From: Norana najaformis
Lineage: Eukaryota > Annelida > Clitellata > Crassiclitellata > Hormogastridae
DNA length: 64,000 nt
Assembly: GCA_964023275.1 (NCBI GenBank)
Contig: OZ029915.1
Location: 21,604,775-21,668,774, forward strand
Reading direction: 5' to 3'
The notes under the pieces were generated by a model, which had not been told where the DNA came from, searched no databases, and saw nothing but the letters and a program-made list of their open reading frames with translations. The position numbers and the translations under genes are program-made. Positions 10,690 to 24,136 of this stretch are shown piece after piece (the first letter of the stretch is position 1; the number at the start of each line of letters is the position of its first letter).

Positions 10690-12590
10690 ATTATGAATAG
10701 CATGATTACACTGCTCAGGAGTCAAGGGAAGACACAAGCAGATAAGTGGGCATAAATGCCTATCGATACAAATACATAAGTTAAAAGGGAAGCACATGTG
10801 TAGAAATAAACAAGAAAACAAGAATTGCTAAAGCGTGCATGGCGAAAAATAAGTACAGGTAAGAAGGACATAGAAGATTACACCCCTTGAAAACTATACA
10901 AATATAAAATAAATGAAGCGGCCTCAAAATCTGTAGATGAATGAACCACCCAAATGCAATCAAAACATTGAAGAGAAAAAGCGCTGCATTTGGTCATCAC
11001 CTTTCTCACGCAAGTCTTTTGCTTCTGTCTTTTTATATTCATTGCATTAAAGTCAATTCACTGTTTAACTAAAAACAGTCCTACTCACTGTTTAATTAAA
11101 AAAAAACAGCCTTTAATATTCACAACTGCCATCACTGGCAACGGACGGAAACAATTCAATCCTGACCTATTCACTCTGCTCACTTTGAAAACCTGGAACA
11201 AGATCACATGAACAACATAAGGCAAGAGTTTACACAAGTCAACAGCAAACCAAGCACGAAGACACTGGGTTCAAATCCCAGTGGTAACGTCAACCACTTC
11301 TACTGGTGGCTTTCGGGAAGAACGAGAACCTGCATGAGACACATAGAAAGAGATAATAGGGTACAGCTATATCTAAGAAGACAAACAGAAGGATAAAAGT
11401 AAACCAAACATACGGATGGAACTCAGCAGCACCAAGCCAATTTGGCATCAATTGATACCTATATGCTGCTGATGGTTAGGAGACAAGCCACTATAAAAGT
11501 TCAGAAAACAAAGTGCAAGAAAAACATAACAATGGTCACTGGAGCTAGAGAAGTCATTGTGCTCCAACACAAAGTACCATTTTCCAAATCCAAAGGCCAC
11601 ACAATCCATATCAAAATATCAGACATGTACAGGAATCAAATTTGTAATTGACTGATACCTTCATTATGATCATGGCACTACAGAAATTACAAGATTGCCA
11701 TACCAGCCATTTAGCCTTCATATAAACAGAGTTACATTGATAAGATCTTTAGCAACACAGCTAGCATTCTAACCCAATTGGAAAAGCAGTAGCTAATTGA
11801 AACTGCTACAACACAGGGACAGGTAGTGAAAGCACCTTCAGCCAGGAGCTGAGCAGACCATATCCAAAACCCACCAAAAGAAAAAACAATCCTAACAGGA
11901 AGCTCTCCTCAGATCTCACAATTCCCATTAGCTGTGCATTTGCATCAAATGATCAAACCTCACATCCGCAACTTAGCTGTTCCTATGGTCTCATCCAATT
12001 TCATGTGGCTCCTACTCTATCTATTCTTCCATAATTCCATTATCTCCTCTTATTATTATTATCTCCTCTGTACTTCCCCTTTCATCTAGTCTCTATCTTC
12101 TTCCACTTTCATATAATCTCTTATCTGTTCTTTCCGTAACACACACAATTCACTCTCAATCTTCTTCCAGTTTCAAACAATCTTCTCTTTTCTGCTATAT
12201 TTCACACAGTAATATCCATTTCATTGTTCAGTGACTTCCACAGTCTCCTTCTTTCACTATTATTTCACTTTGCACACTTTCCCGCATTTATTTCTAAGTC
12301 ACCCAAACTCATTTTCTACTCCTCAACAGCTACACAATCTAGTTTTCAAAACATATTCATCAGAGTCTTCCAATCATAATATCTCAATTTTTGACACACC
12401 TGCACTGTAGCTGTAGCGAGGTCTTTGCTGGCATCTGTGAGAAGCGCCGTCTATCGATTGCTGTTGATCTTCTCGATCCTCGTAGAACTCAACACTCGTA
12501 GACAAAACCCACAAACGACAGTCGCACCATCAGCACACCGGCAACACAAATAACATACAGAAATTGAGTAGCTTCACTCTGTGACTCACC
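10690..12590. other. Spacer with possible tRNA-like SINE remnant
   Basis: No gene is seen. At 11266-11285 CTGGGTTCAAATCCCAG forms a perfect T-arm with box B, but no cloverleaf can be drawn upstream, so it is at most a SINE remnant. The stretch becomes pyrimidine-rich from about 12000. Confidence 0.35.
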
Positions 12591-12645
12591 AACGCCTACG
12601 ATTCCTCGCTTAGTCGAAGAACATACGGCTTGTTAACAAATGCAT
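12591..12645 (+). repeat. Dispersed repeat, copy 2, at the edge of the satellite
   Basis: This matches 3435-3483 (GCCTACGATTCCTCGCT, then GGC(A/T)TGTTA(A/T)CAAATG). Its end coincides with the first CACT units of the satellite. Confidence 0.55.
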
Positions 12646-15600
12646 TATCACTCACTCTCTCACTCACACTCACTCACTCTCACTCTCTCACTCTCTCATT
12701 CACTATCTCACTATCCCACACACACTCATGCACACTCTCTCACTCAATCTTTCGCTCTACCACTCTCACTCGCTCTCTAACTCACGCTCTCACACAATCC
12801 CTCTCACACACGCTCACCCTCTCGCTCTCCCACTCTCTCACTCACTCAGTCCCCCTCACTTACTCACACACTCTCACACACTCATTCTCACACTCGCTCA
12901 CTCTTTCTCCAACTCTCACACTCACTCACTCTCTCACTCACACTCACTCTCTCATTCGCACTCACTCATACTCAGTCACTCAGTCACTCTCACTGACTCG
13001 CTCACTCTCATTCACTCACTATCTCTCTCACACACTCACTCAATCTCACTCTAACTCTCATTGACTCACTCATTCTCTCACTCATTCTTTCACTCTCACT
13101 CACACTCACTCAATCTCACTCTCACTCTCACTCTCTCATTCACTCTGTCCCACACACACTCATGCACACTCTCTCACTCAATCTTTCTCTCGCTCTCTCA
13201 CTCTCATTCGCTCTCTAACTCACGCTCTCAAACACTCCTCTCACACACGATCACCCTCTCGCTCTCACTCCCTCTCTCTCAGTCCCCCTCACTTACTCTC
13301 ACACACTCTCACACACTCATTCTCACTCACTCGCTCACTCTTACTCACTCTCTCCAACTCTCAAACTCACTCACTCTCTCACTCACACTCTCACTCTCTC
13401 ATTCGCACTCACTCATACTCAGTCACTCACTCATTCACTCAGTCACTCTCACTCACTCATATTCACTCACTCTCACTCTCAATGACTCTATCTAACTCAT
13501 TCGCTCACTCACAATCTCTCACTCTCTCTCAGTCTCACTCTCTCTCACACTATCACACTCTCTCCTTCACTCTCACTATCTCACTCACTCTCACACTCAC
13601 CTTCTCTCACACACTAACTCTCGCTCTCTCACTCCCTCTCACTCACTGTCTCAGTCCCATCACTTACTCTCACACTCTCACACTCACTCTCACTCGCTCA
13701 CTCTCGCTCACTCTCTCCTTCTCTTACTAACTCTCTCATTCACTCCCTCACTCACTTTCTCACATTCTCGCTCTCTCACGCTCTCTAACTCGCTCTCACT
13801 CACTGTCTCAGTCCCATCACTTACTCTCACACTCTCACACTCACTCTCACTCGCTCATTCTCGCTCACTCTCGCTCACTCTCTCCCTCTCTTACTAACTC
13901 TCTCATTCACACTCCCTCACTCACTATCTCACATTCTCGCTCTCTCACTCGCTCTCACTCACACAATCTCCACTCTTTCTCACTCTCTCTCTCACTTTCA
14001 CTCCCTCTCTCTCCCACTCTCACTCACTACCTCTCGCTCACTCTCACTCACTCTTTCTCACTCACTCTCTCCCTCACTCACTCACTTCGCTCACTTGCAC
14101 ACTCTCACTCACTCACTCTCTCACTCATTCTCACTCACCATCACACACTCACTCTCACTCGCTCTCTTTCACTTACCCTGTCACTCACTCTCACTCTTTC
14201 TAACTCCCACTCACTCTCACTCACTCTCTCATTCAGTCTCACTCTCTTCTCTCACTCTATCTCATTCTCTCATTCACACTCTCACTCTCCCTCTCCCTCT
14301 CACTCTCTCTCACTGACTCTGACTCACTCTCACTCAACCTCACTCACTCACTCTCACTCACTCTATCACTCTCTCTAACTCTCACACACTCTTTCTTACT
14401 CTCATTCACTCTCACACCCCTCTCTCACTCTTTCTCATTCTCTCACTCACACACTCTCTCGTTCGCACTCACTCTCACTCTCGCTCTCACTCACTCTCAC
14501 TCTAACTCTCACACTCTTTCTCAGTCACTCACTCACTCTCGCTCTATCTCATTCTCTCACTCACACTCTCATTCTCTCATTCGCACTCACTCACTCTCGC
14601 TCTCGCTCTCACTTACCCTCTCACTCTCTCTCTCACTGACTCTCACTCACTCTCACGCACTCAACCTCACTCACTCCCCTCTCTCACTATCTCACTCACT
14701 CACTCTCCCTCGCTCTCTCATTCGCACTCACTCCCACTCTCGCTCTCTCTCACTCTCACTCGTTCTCACTCGCTCTCTCTCACTCGCTCTCTCTCACTCG
14801 CTCTCTAACTCACTCTAACTTTCACCCACTCTCCCACTCAATCTCACACACCCTACCTCATTCAATCACACTCACTCTCTCTCTCACTCACTCACTCACT
14901 CTCACTCACTCTCACTCATTCTCACTCATTCTCACTCACTCTCACTCACTCATTTAATCTAACTCACTCTTCTCACTCATTCTCTCACTCTCTCTAACTC
15001 TCACGATCTTTCTCACTCACTCTCTCACTCACCGTCATTCCCTCTCTCACTCTATCTCACTCTCTCATTCACACTCTCTCACTCTCTTATTCTCATTCTC
15101 TTACTCTCGCTCTCTCACTCTCACTCGCTCTCTCTCACTCGCGATCTCACTCACTCTCTAACTCACTCTAAATCTCACTCACTCTCCCACTCAATCTCAC
15201 ACACTCTCTCGCTCACTCACTCCCTCTCACTCACTCACTCACTTTCAGTCACTCACCATCATTCACTAACTTTCACTCGCTCACTCTCACTGACTCGCTC
15301 ACTCTCATTCTCTCTCATTCTCTCACTCAAACTCACTCACCCTCACTCTCATTCATTCTCACTCTCTCATTCACTCTGTCCCAAACACACTCATGCACAC
15401 TCTCTCACTCAATCTTTATCTCACTCTCTCACTCTGTCACTCGCTCTCTAACTCACGCTCTATCACACACTCTTCCCATCTCATACGCTCACTCTCTCGC
15501 TCACTTTCTCAGTTCCCATCACTTACTCTCACACACTCATTCTCACTCACTCTCGCTCACTCTCTCTCACTCACTCTCTCATTCACTCACTCTCTCGCTA

Positions 15601-17681
15601 TCTTTCTCTAACTCTCACATACTCTTTCTCACTCACTCTCACACTCACACTCTCACTCTCTCATTGGCACTCACTCTCACTCTCGCTCTACCTCACTCTC
15701 ACTCGCTCTCTAACTCACCCTAATTCTCACTCTCCAACTCAAACTCACATACACTCACTCATTCAATCACACTCTCACTCTCAATCTCTCATTCACTCTC
15801 AATCTCTCAATCACTCAATCTCACTCACTCACCCTCACTCACTCACTCTCATTCACTCTCACTGATTCGCTCACTCTCACTCTCTCACTCATTCTCTCAC
15901 CCACACTCTCTCACTCTCTCATTCGCACTCACTCTCACTCGCTCTCTCACTCGCTCTCTCTCACTCGCTCTCTAATTCACTCTCTAACTCTCACCCACTC
16001 TCCCACTCAATATCACACTCTACCTTATTCAATCTCACTCACTCTCTCACTCTCTCACTCATTCACTCTCTCACTCTCAGTCACCATCACTCACTCCCTC
16101 TCACTCACTCTAACTGACTCACTCACTCACTATCTCACTCACTCACTCAATTTCTCTCACTCTCTAACTCTCATTCACTCACTTTCACTCACTCTCTCAC
16201 TCACACTGTCTCATTCACTCACTCTCACTCTCTCATTCACTCTCCCACACAAACACTCATTCACACTCTCTCACTCGCTCTCTCTCACTAGCTCTCTAAC
16301 TCACTCACGCTCTCTCACACACTCTCCCTCTCTCTCACCCTCACCCACTCCTTCACTCTCACTCACTCACTCGATCTCAATCATTCGCTCTCACTAACTC
16401 ACTTATTTTTATTCACTCTCTCATTCACTCACTCACTCACGCACTCACTCGCACTCAATCACTCCACTTCACTCCACTCTAGGCGCCCGCTCAACCTTCT
16501 CACCCTCCTTCTCATCCACCCTCTCACCCACCATCTTAATCTCACTCACTCACTCATTCTCTCTCACTCTCTCACTCAATCTCTCACTCTCTAACTCCGT
16601 TTCATTCACTCTCATTCACTCTCTCACTCCCTCTGACTCTCACTCTCTCGCTCATTCTCGCTCACTCTCTCACTCACTCACTCACTCACTCAATCTCTCT
16701 CGCTTTCTAACTCTCATTCACTCTAACACACTCATTCACTCACTCACTCTGACTCTCACTCTCCCACTCTCACTCACATTCTCTCATTTAATCTCACTCT
16801 CTCTCACTCACTCTCATTCACTCTCTTCCACACACACTCATTCACACTCTCTAACTCACTCACGCTCTATCACACACTTTCCCTCTCTCTCACTCACCCT
16901 CACTCACTCCTTCACTCTCACTCACTCTCTCATTCATTCACTCATTCACTCACTCTCTCGCTCCACTCACACAGCACTCGCACTCGCACTCACGCTCACT
17001 TTCACTCACCCACTCGCCCACTCCCAATAACTCAAACACTCATTCACTCACACGCTTACTATTAGACTCTCACTCTCACGCTCACTCACTCACTCACTCC
17101 CTCTCTCGATATCTCACTCATTCTCTCACTCTCTCTCTCAGTCTCACTCACTCATACTCTCACTTACTCTCACTTTCTCTATCACTCATTCTCACTTACT
17201 CACTCTCACTCACTTACCCTTACTCACTCCCTCAATCTCACTCTCACTCACTCACACTCACTCACTTATTTTCTCTCAATCACTCTCTCACTCACTCTCA
17301 CTCTGTCACACTCTCACTCACTTTCTCGTCCACTGTCTCTCTCACTCAGTCTCACTCAGTCTCACTCACTCTCTCACTCACTCATTCACTCGCTCTTACT
17401 CACTCATTCCCTCACTAACTCTCAGTCACACTCACTCATTCACCCTCACTCACTCACTCTCTCATTCACTCGTCACTCACTCACTCGCACTCATTCATTC
17501 CCTCACTAACTCACTCATTCTCTCAGTCACACTCACACACTCACTCATTCACTCTCACTCATTCACTCTCACTCACTCATTCACTCTCACTCACTCATTC
17601 ACTCACTCACTCACCCCAGTCACTCTCTCACTCACAGTCACTCCTCACTCACTCATTCACTCACACCCACTCACTCTCACT
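12646..17681 (+). repeat. About 5 kb of degenerate CTCA/CACT satellite
   Basis: An almost continuous array of CTCA, CTCT, CACT and CATT words with very few G on the plus strand. Longer modules recur: a block around CACTCATGCACACTCTCTCA lies at about 12720, 13154 and 15386, with variants near 16255 and 16840, and a block around CAGTCCCATCACTTACTC at 13652 and 13809. The array therefore grew by both slippage and larger duplications. Open frames inside it are artefacts of the repeat. Confidence 0.97.
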
Positions 17682-17714
17682 CTGTTGATCATTTATGTTA
17701 TCAAATTAAACAAT

Positions 17715-18140
17715 TCTTACACTTAACTTCGGATTTCTGTTGATCAATGATTTTCTGTTCGACATGACAATTTTGTCGATCATTCGATTTCTGTTAGATT
17801 TGTCTTCAACAGGAACAGTTCTCAAATTGAAATTTAGACTCCTCTTTCTTTCTGTTCGATGATTTTCAAAGATTTTCTGCTCGAAGTGACAATTTTATGT
17901 CGATCATTCGATTTCTGATAGAATTGTCCTCAACAGGAACAGTTCTCGTATTGAACTTCAGATTTCTGCTTCTTTCTGTTCGATGATTTTCAGTGATTTT
18001 CTGTTCGAGATGACAATTTTATGTCGATCATTCGATTTCCGATAGAATTGTCCTCAACAGGAACAGTTCTCGTATCGAACTTCAGAGTTCTGCTTCTTTC
18101 TGTTCGATGATTTTCGACAATTCTGTAGAGGTTTGAAAAT
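17715..18140 (+). repeat. 123-base minisatellite, about 3.5 copies
   Basis: TTCTGTTCG or variants begin units at about 17753, 17875 and 17999. Each unit carries ATGACAATTTT, GTCGATCATTCGATTTC and CAACAGGAACAGTTCTC. Later copies are more alike than the first. Confidence 0.85.
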
Positions 18141-18179
18141 TTTTTCATCTTATCTCTTTCAAGTCGATTTTCCAAATGA

Positions 18180-18713
18180 ACTTCGTTTCCAAGGCACGAA
18201 ACAATAGGGCCAACGATGACATCATCTATGTTGCGATGACGTCATTGGAACAACAATTGCAAAGTAATGTAATGTCTATTATTATACGCGTCAAGTAAGC
18301 AAGAAAGTAATTTACTGATCCTCACACCCATACTTGTAATTCTCCCAAATTGAGGATTTGTTGGCAGGGCCAGCCTTAGCCTCAGTGACGCTTCAGGCAA
18401 AGTATACATTTTGGCGCCCCCCGGCCCAACCGAATTACAAGCATTTATATTTTTTTATTTCGCCATCCAAAACAATGTAAATCTGAGGGCCGATACCTGA
18501 CTTAACTTCTCAACTCTTGCAAAAACAATAAGATCTGCTCAAAATAGACCTGTTTCCAAATTGCTTGTTAATGTAATCATGACAGTTTTTGCAAACCATG
18601 CAGAACTATATGTAGAAGGCCGAATAATGAAATTTATTGATCTAGGCGCCTTAAGAGGTTTATTTTGTATGCAAATTTAACCCGTATTGATCGAAGTTTA
18701 ACCACAACTGCAA
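18180..18713. other. Spacer with possible DNA-transposon end
   Basis: No gene is seen. TGGCAGGGCCAGCCTTAG at 18362 followed by GGCGCCCCCCGG at about 18412 resembles the CAGGGCCGGCC-type ends of some hAT-like transposons, but no matching inverted end is found. Confidence 0.25.
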
Positions 18714-19020
18714 TTGCCTTTTCCGCTCTCTTCCTCCATTTCCTCCATTTCGCTCCCTTTCTCCCTTCCTCCAATCTCTCTCTCCCTTCCTCCCTTCCTC
18801 CATTTTCGCTCTCTTCCTCCTTTCCTCCATTTTCACTCTCCTCCTCCCGTCCTCCTTTTTTGCTCTCTTCCTCCCTTTCCTCCATTTCGCTGTCTTTCTC
18901 CCTTCCTCCATTTTTGCTCTCTTCCTCCTTTTCTTCCATTTTCGCTATCTTCCTCCCATTCCTCCATTTCGCTTTCTTCCTCGCTTCCTCCCTTTCGCTT
19001 TGTTCCTCCATTCCTCAAAT
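18714..19020 (+). repeat. Polypyrimidine minisatellite, unit about 27 bases
   Basis: CCTCCATTTTCGCTCTCTT-like units start at about 18797, 18824, 18851, 18879 and 18905. The plus strand is over 90 percent C/T for about 300 bases, which favours triplex or unusual DNA structures. Open frames rich in Ser/Pro (plus) or Glu/Lys/Arg (minus) are products of the repeat. Confidence 0.85.
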
Positions 19021-19104
19021 GGGATGTTTCAAGATTTGTTGTGGAGACATTATTTCGTGTAACTGAAATCTAGTTCGCATTTTGGGTAGTCGTATTTTGG
19101 GGTA

Positions 19105-19757
19105 CATACTGTTGGCACTGGTGGGTCACTGCATACTGTTGGCACTGGTGGGTCACTGCATACTGTTGGCACTGGTGGGTCACTGCATACTGTTGGCACT
19201 GGTGGGTCACTGCATACTGTTGGCACTGGTGGGTCACTGCATACTGTTGGCACTGGTGGGTCACTGCATACTGTTGGCACTGGTGGGTCACTGCATACTG
19301 TTGGCACTGGTGGGTCACTGCATACTGTTGGCACTGGTGGGTCACTGCATACTGTTGGCACTGGTGGGTCACTGCATACTGTTGGCACTGGTGGGTCACT
19401 GCATACTGTTGGCACTGGTGGGTCACTGCATACTGTTGGCACTGGTGGGTCACTGCATACTGTTGGCACTGGTGGGTCACTGCATACTGTTGGCACTGGT
19501 GGGTCACTGCATACTGTTGGCACTGGTGGGTCACTGCATACTGTTGGCACTGGTGGGTCACTGCATACTGTTGGCACTGGTGGGTCACTGCATACTGTTG
19601 GCACTGGTGGGTCACTGCATACTGTTGGCACTGGTGGGTCACTGCATACTGTTGGCACTGGTGGGTCACTGCATACTGTTGGCACTGGTGGGTCACTGCA
19701 TACTGTTGGCACTGGTGGGTCACTGCATACTGTTGGCACTGGTGGGTCATTGTATAC
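19105..19757 (+). repeat. Near-perfect 27-base minisatellite, about 24 copies
   Basis: The unit GCATACTGTTGGCACTGGTG plus GGTCACT repeats about 24 times with no visible difference until the last unit. As 27 is a multiple of three, long frames stay open in one plus frame (LLALVGHCI repeated) and two minus frames (PTVCSDPPV and QQYAVTHQC). There is no sign that any is translated. Confidence 0.97.
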
Positions 19758-19759
19758 TT

Positions 19760-20220
19760 TTGCATATGTCCAAAAATTTACAACTGAGCTCGGTCTTTGT
19801 TTTCCTTCGGACGCCCACGTATTTGAAGTAGGTCTTCTTCAGGGTTGAGTCAACACAGACCTAAGTAGACGAGACTCGTAAAAGTGCCAATATCGTGAAG
19901 ATATGTATCGCTCATGTGATAAATCCACTGGCTGTAAAATGAACTACGGATTTCATGCACAACCAACAGAAACACGAATAGTAAGCAAACACGTTTAAGT
20001 AAATATGGAGCGAGGAACAATGTATGCTGATGCAAGGAAATGGAATCCTGATCCTGGCAGATCAGAATTACGATTTCTAAATGTGTAAACTTTCAGGCTA
20101 GTTATGGCAAGACCTCGACGATGTTTTTGTGAAAAAGACACTACTTAACCTAAGAGACAGGATGGATGAGCGGTTGCTTTCTTCATCTTGACCAACTCCT
20201 TATCATATAATTGTATGCAT
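19760..20220. other. Spacer, no gene seen
   Basis: No coding or RNA gene is recognised between the minisatellite and the TATG repeat. Confidence 0.4.
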
Positions 20221-20330
20221 GTGTGTATGTATGTATATATGTATATATGTATGTATGTATATATGTATGTATGTATGTATGCATGCATGTAGGTAAATAT
20301 GTATATAGGTACGTATGCATGCATGTGTGT
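20221..20330 (+). repeat. (TATG)n microsatellite
   Basis: TATG/TATA units with GCATGCATG interruptions, adjoining a LINE tail fragment on the right. Confidence 0.9.
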
Positions 20331-20390
20331 ACCTTGAAATTTATGTAGCGCCTTTAAGTACCTCTCGAAATCGCTCTTTGCTGGCCTATA
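20331..20390 (-). mobile_element. LINE 3'-end fragment, family B core
   Basis: AAATTTATGTAGCGCCTTTA followed by AGTACCTC is the reverse complement of the GAGTACTTAAAGGCGCTATA block at about 58325. The adjoining TATG repeat is where a terminal microsatellite would be expected for this orientation. Confidence 0.45.
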
Positions 20391-20840
20391 TGATGCTGCA
20401 GTTCGACGTGAAAAACAAGTTCTTCTGCACGCGACTGATGCTCGAATATCAGAAAAATCTCCATTGGCAGGCTTTCGCACACACGTAGAACAAATTCACA
20501 GCTGAGTCAACTGACTAAAAGCAGGTTCAAAGTTTTTTGTTCATCACAGAATTCGGTTGCACGGACCGACTGGGACTCCCTGTGCTGATGGTAGAATGTG
20601 TCACTTCCGATTATTCTCACGCCACCAGATACGTCCTGCAGGTTGGGTGCTTGGGGCATCCGTCAGTAGTCGGCTGGGGTGTGGCCGAAACCTTCGCTTA
20701 GTGGACCGTAGAACCCACAACAGAGACGTTTGATATCTAACATTACAATGTGGCGCCAAAGAAATATGCAGACCTTAAATAAGAAAACACAATAAAGCAC
20801 TTTTACTGATTTCGCATGGCCTAAGTTTTCATATTTTTTC
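20391..20840. other. Spacer, no gene seen
   Basis: No recognisable gene or repeat. Confidence 0.4.
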
Positions 20841-20844
20841 GGGA

Positions 20845-20855
20845 AGTTTTATTTC
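20845..20855 (-). promoter_or_regulatory. Possible polyadenylation signal
   Basis: TTTATT on the plus strand gives AATAAA on the minus strand, about 110 bases past the stop codon of the candidate terminal exon at 20962-21200. Such hexamers are common by chance in AT-rich DNA. Confidence 0.3.
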
Positions 20856-20961
20856 TTAAACAATTTCAGATTAGGACATCGATCGCCCCAAATTTTAGTA
20901 TTAGGCCTATAGCGAGTTTCTGGTGTTCATATTTCGTATAATTTAAATCTCTTATGATAAA

Positions 20962-21200
20962 CTACAGAAAATCAACACAGGCTTCTCTTTCTTCTTTTCT
21001 TCCTAGATCCTTAAAATTTAATGGTTGTCGCATGGTTTTAGGTGGACTGTACACTAAAGCGTCTTGGATTTCGAAACGTCTTTGCTCCAAGCACTGTATG
21101 CGCATAGGCCTACCATAATAATTTTGTATAGGTTCGTGCGCAATATGTATTTGCCATGGACAGTGTTTGTTGATCATGTCATAGATTATTTTTAATGTCC
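20962..21200 (-). CDS. Candidate terminal exon, unrecognised protein
   Basis: The minus-strand frame ends in SPPKTMRQPLNFKDLGRKE, then EREACVDFL and a stop at 20962. It is mixed hydrophilic sequence without low complexity, which looks more coding-like than the surrounding frames. Possible acceptors are TTTTATGGTGAG (exon starting about 21201) or TTATTATGGTAG (starting about 21112). Neither has a strong pyrimidine tract, and neither is in phase with the exon candidate at 22741-22914, so an extra exon would be needed if both belong to one gene. No family is recognised. Confidence 0.3.
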
Positions 21201-21539
21201 TCACCATAAAATATGCAGTAAACGATCCAGTACAAAAGCGAGAATCTTCGGCAAACGATCATAAGGCTGTTTCGCTGTCAGTTTCTATGGGCGTCTGTGG
21301 ATAGTCAACACGGAGAAGCAGATAAAACCTGTGTTATAGCAACAACTATGACATCTACGGAATTGCCGCGATGTCGAATATTGGCTATTTTACCGATGAT
21401 TCATAATCGAATTTGAATCCTCGTTGTTCGGCCTTTGATTCGTAAAACGAGCATAATTCGCCTGCGTTCTATGAAGTCAACAGTTCGAGTTTGTTCAGGA
21501 AGCATTATATATGAATATCAATATTCTTCTTCTGGTTCT

Positions 21540-21760
21540 CTGCCATCAGACAAGTTCAAACGTCCGATGATGCCACTCCTCTCTCTGCTGAGCTTCTTCT
21601 TTCAGCCTGCTGTATCCAGCCAGCATCTGTCTGGGTCTTCCTCTTGTCCTCCTCCACTCCATTCCTCCCTCAATGACGGTTCTCAAGAGTGAATCCCATC
21701 TCAATATGAGACCAATCCATTTTCTCTGTCCCTCTTTAGTGTAGCTATCATAGATCTTTA
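21540..21760 (-). mobile_element. RTE-like LINE, C-terminal fragment
   Basis: The minus-strand frame contains GQRKWIGLILRWDSLLRTVI, then EWRRTRGRPRQMLAGY and REEWHHRT. This follows the end of RTE/BovB-type and related reverse transcriptases (xxRWxGHxxR ... GRPRxxW ... xREEWR). It differs from the CR1/L2 pieces elsewhere in the window. Only the last 70 or so codons remain. Confidence 0.6.
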
Positions 21761-21769
21761 ATATACAGA

Positions 21770-22735
21770 TTAAACGATCAATTACTAATTTACTATCAAT
21801 TACTAATTTATCGTAAACAGTTGTCAGCATGCTATGATGCCTATATTTATTTATTGAAACTCAAGACGTCTGTTATCAAAACACACAAGGTATACGCCTG
21901 GCTGCCAGTGGTCAAATCCCCAGCTAAAATTGCATTTCATGCTCACAATCATCTAGAAAGAACCAGGCAGTGGAGATCAATGAGGTCAAGCAATATATTT
22001 GACGTGTAATCAGTGTATTAACCATGTTTAGGCCTACATGTGTTATGTGTGGGTAAACCCTGTATTATATTTATGGTTATGATCTCAGTCTATCTGTAGA
22101 TATATGCATCCGTACTATACCGGTAGACCTATAGGCCTATATCTATATATATATATGTGTGTGTGTGTGCGTATGTATTAATAATAATCCGACATTGGCG
22201 TTAAGTGGACATGCCCCTTCCGTTTAGACCAGCTCCAGGCGAATTATAGTAAACAAACAATGTTTACACAAGTCGATATTTATATCTGTTGAAACAAGTT
22301 TGTACTGTGGACCTCACGAGATGAACGATTCCTGCGAATGTCTGTTTTGCTCATTTGTAACAGACGCATTCGCATATTATTTGCGCCAATTCCAAACCAA
22401 TTCTGTTCGGTTTGTTTCCAGTCGAGTAAGTAAACTGTCGTTGGCAGTTCGTCATTAAAAGCAAATCACAGTTTAACCTTTTTCGATGCAATAACAAAAT
22501 TAATCATCCTATATATGGAAAATCAACTTCCAGTCAAAATTGTGCTCTGCGTAGCCTATAAGCCCTATTTTACAAATAGAGATTAGGTTACAAGTAGATA
22601 ACATTTTACAAAAAGATAGATTATATGCGTGGTAATTCAAAAAACGTTGGGAACAAACAGCTATATGTCAGAATACGAATGCATGGCAATATAGGAGATG
22701 GCCCATCATGGCATAGACGTTCGTCATGACTAGAA
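21770..22735. other. Spacer, no gene seen
   Basis: AT-rich, with a short TA/TG microsatellite at about 22140-22170 and TAGGCCTA at 22029 and 22132. If the flanking minus-strand exons belong to one gene, this is intron. Confidence 0.4.
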
Positions 22736-22740
22736 CTGAC

Positions 22741-22914
22741 CTTTTTTACGTATATTCACTTGAACCACGGTTCTGTTGTGCTTTATGTCTGTCGGTATTT
22801 GATCGATTTTACTTGGAATGGCTCTGGGTCTCTTCGACGATGGGTAGCAAAAAATTTGATTCACTAAAGTATTATCTACTGGGATGTTCTTAAGATATTT
22901 TGAATTAGTTTCAC
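22741..22914 (-). CDS. Candidate internal exon, unrecognised protein
   Basis: This 174-base minus-strand segment is bounded by a good acceptor (ATGTAATTGCAG before 22914) and a good donor (AAAAAAG then GTCAGT at 22740). In the open frame it codes for ETNSKYLKNIPVDNTLVNQI, then PSSKRPRAIPSKIDQIPT and HNRTVVQVNIRKK. It begins with two bases and ends with one base of split codons, the same phase pattern as the exon at 24600-24689. The peptide is basic and hydrophilic and I recognise no family. It could be chance, but matching splice sites at both ends of a clean frame are uncommon. Confidence 0.4.
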
Positions 22915-22919
22915 CTGCA

Positions 22920-24136
<1,217 letters not shown>

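Noticed and set aside
11260-11300. tRNA gene around a perfect T-arm
   Set aside because: No D-arm, anticodon arm or acceptor stem can be paired at the right distances.
12630-16000. Several Ser/Thr/His/Leu-rich open frames of 70-144 residues
   Set aside because: They are translations of the CTCA/CACT satellite. Frames persist because the repeat lacks stop words.
18634-19073. Glu/Lys/Arg-rich and Ser/Pro-rich frames
   Set aside because: Product of the polypyrimidine repeat.
19105-19757. CRISPR-like array
   Set aside because: Units are contiguous with no spacers, and the setting is eukaryotic.
19050-19831. Three overlapping frames of about 230-250 residues of a nine-residue repeat
   Set aside because: All derive from the 27-base minisatellite, on both strands. 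There is no start context, signal or flanking domain.
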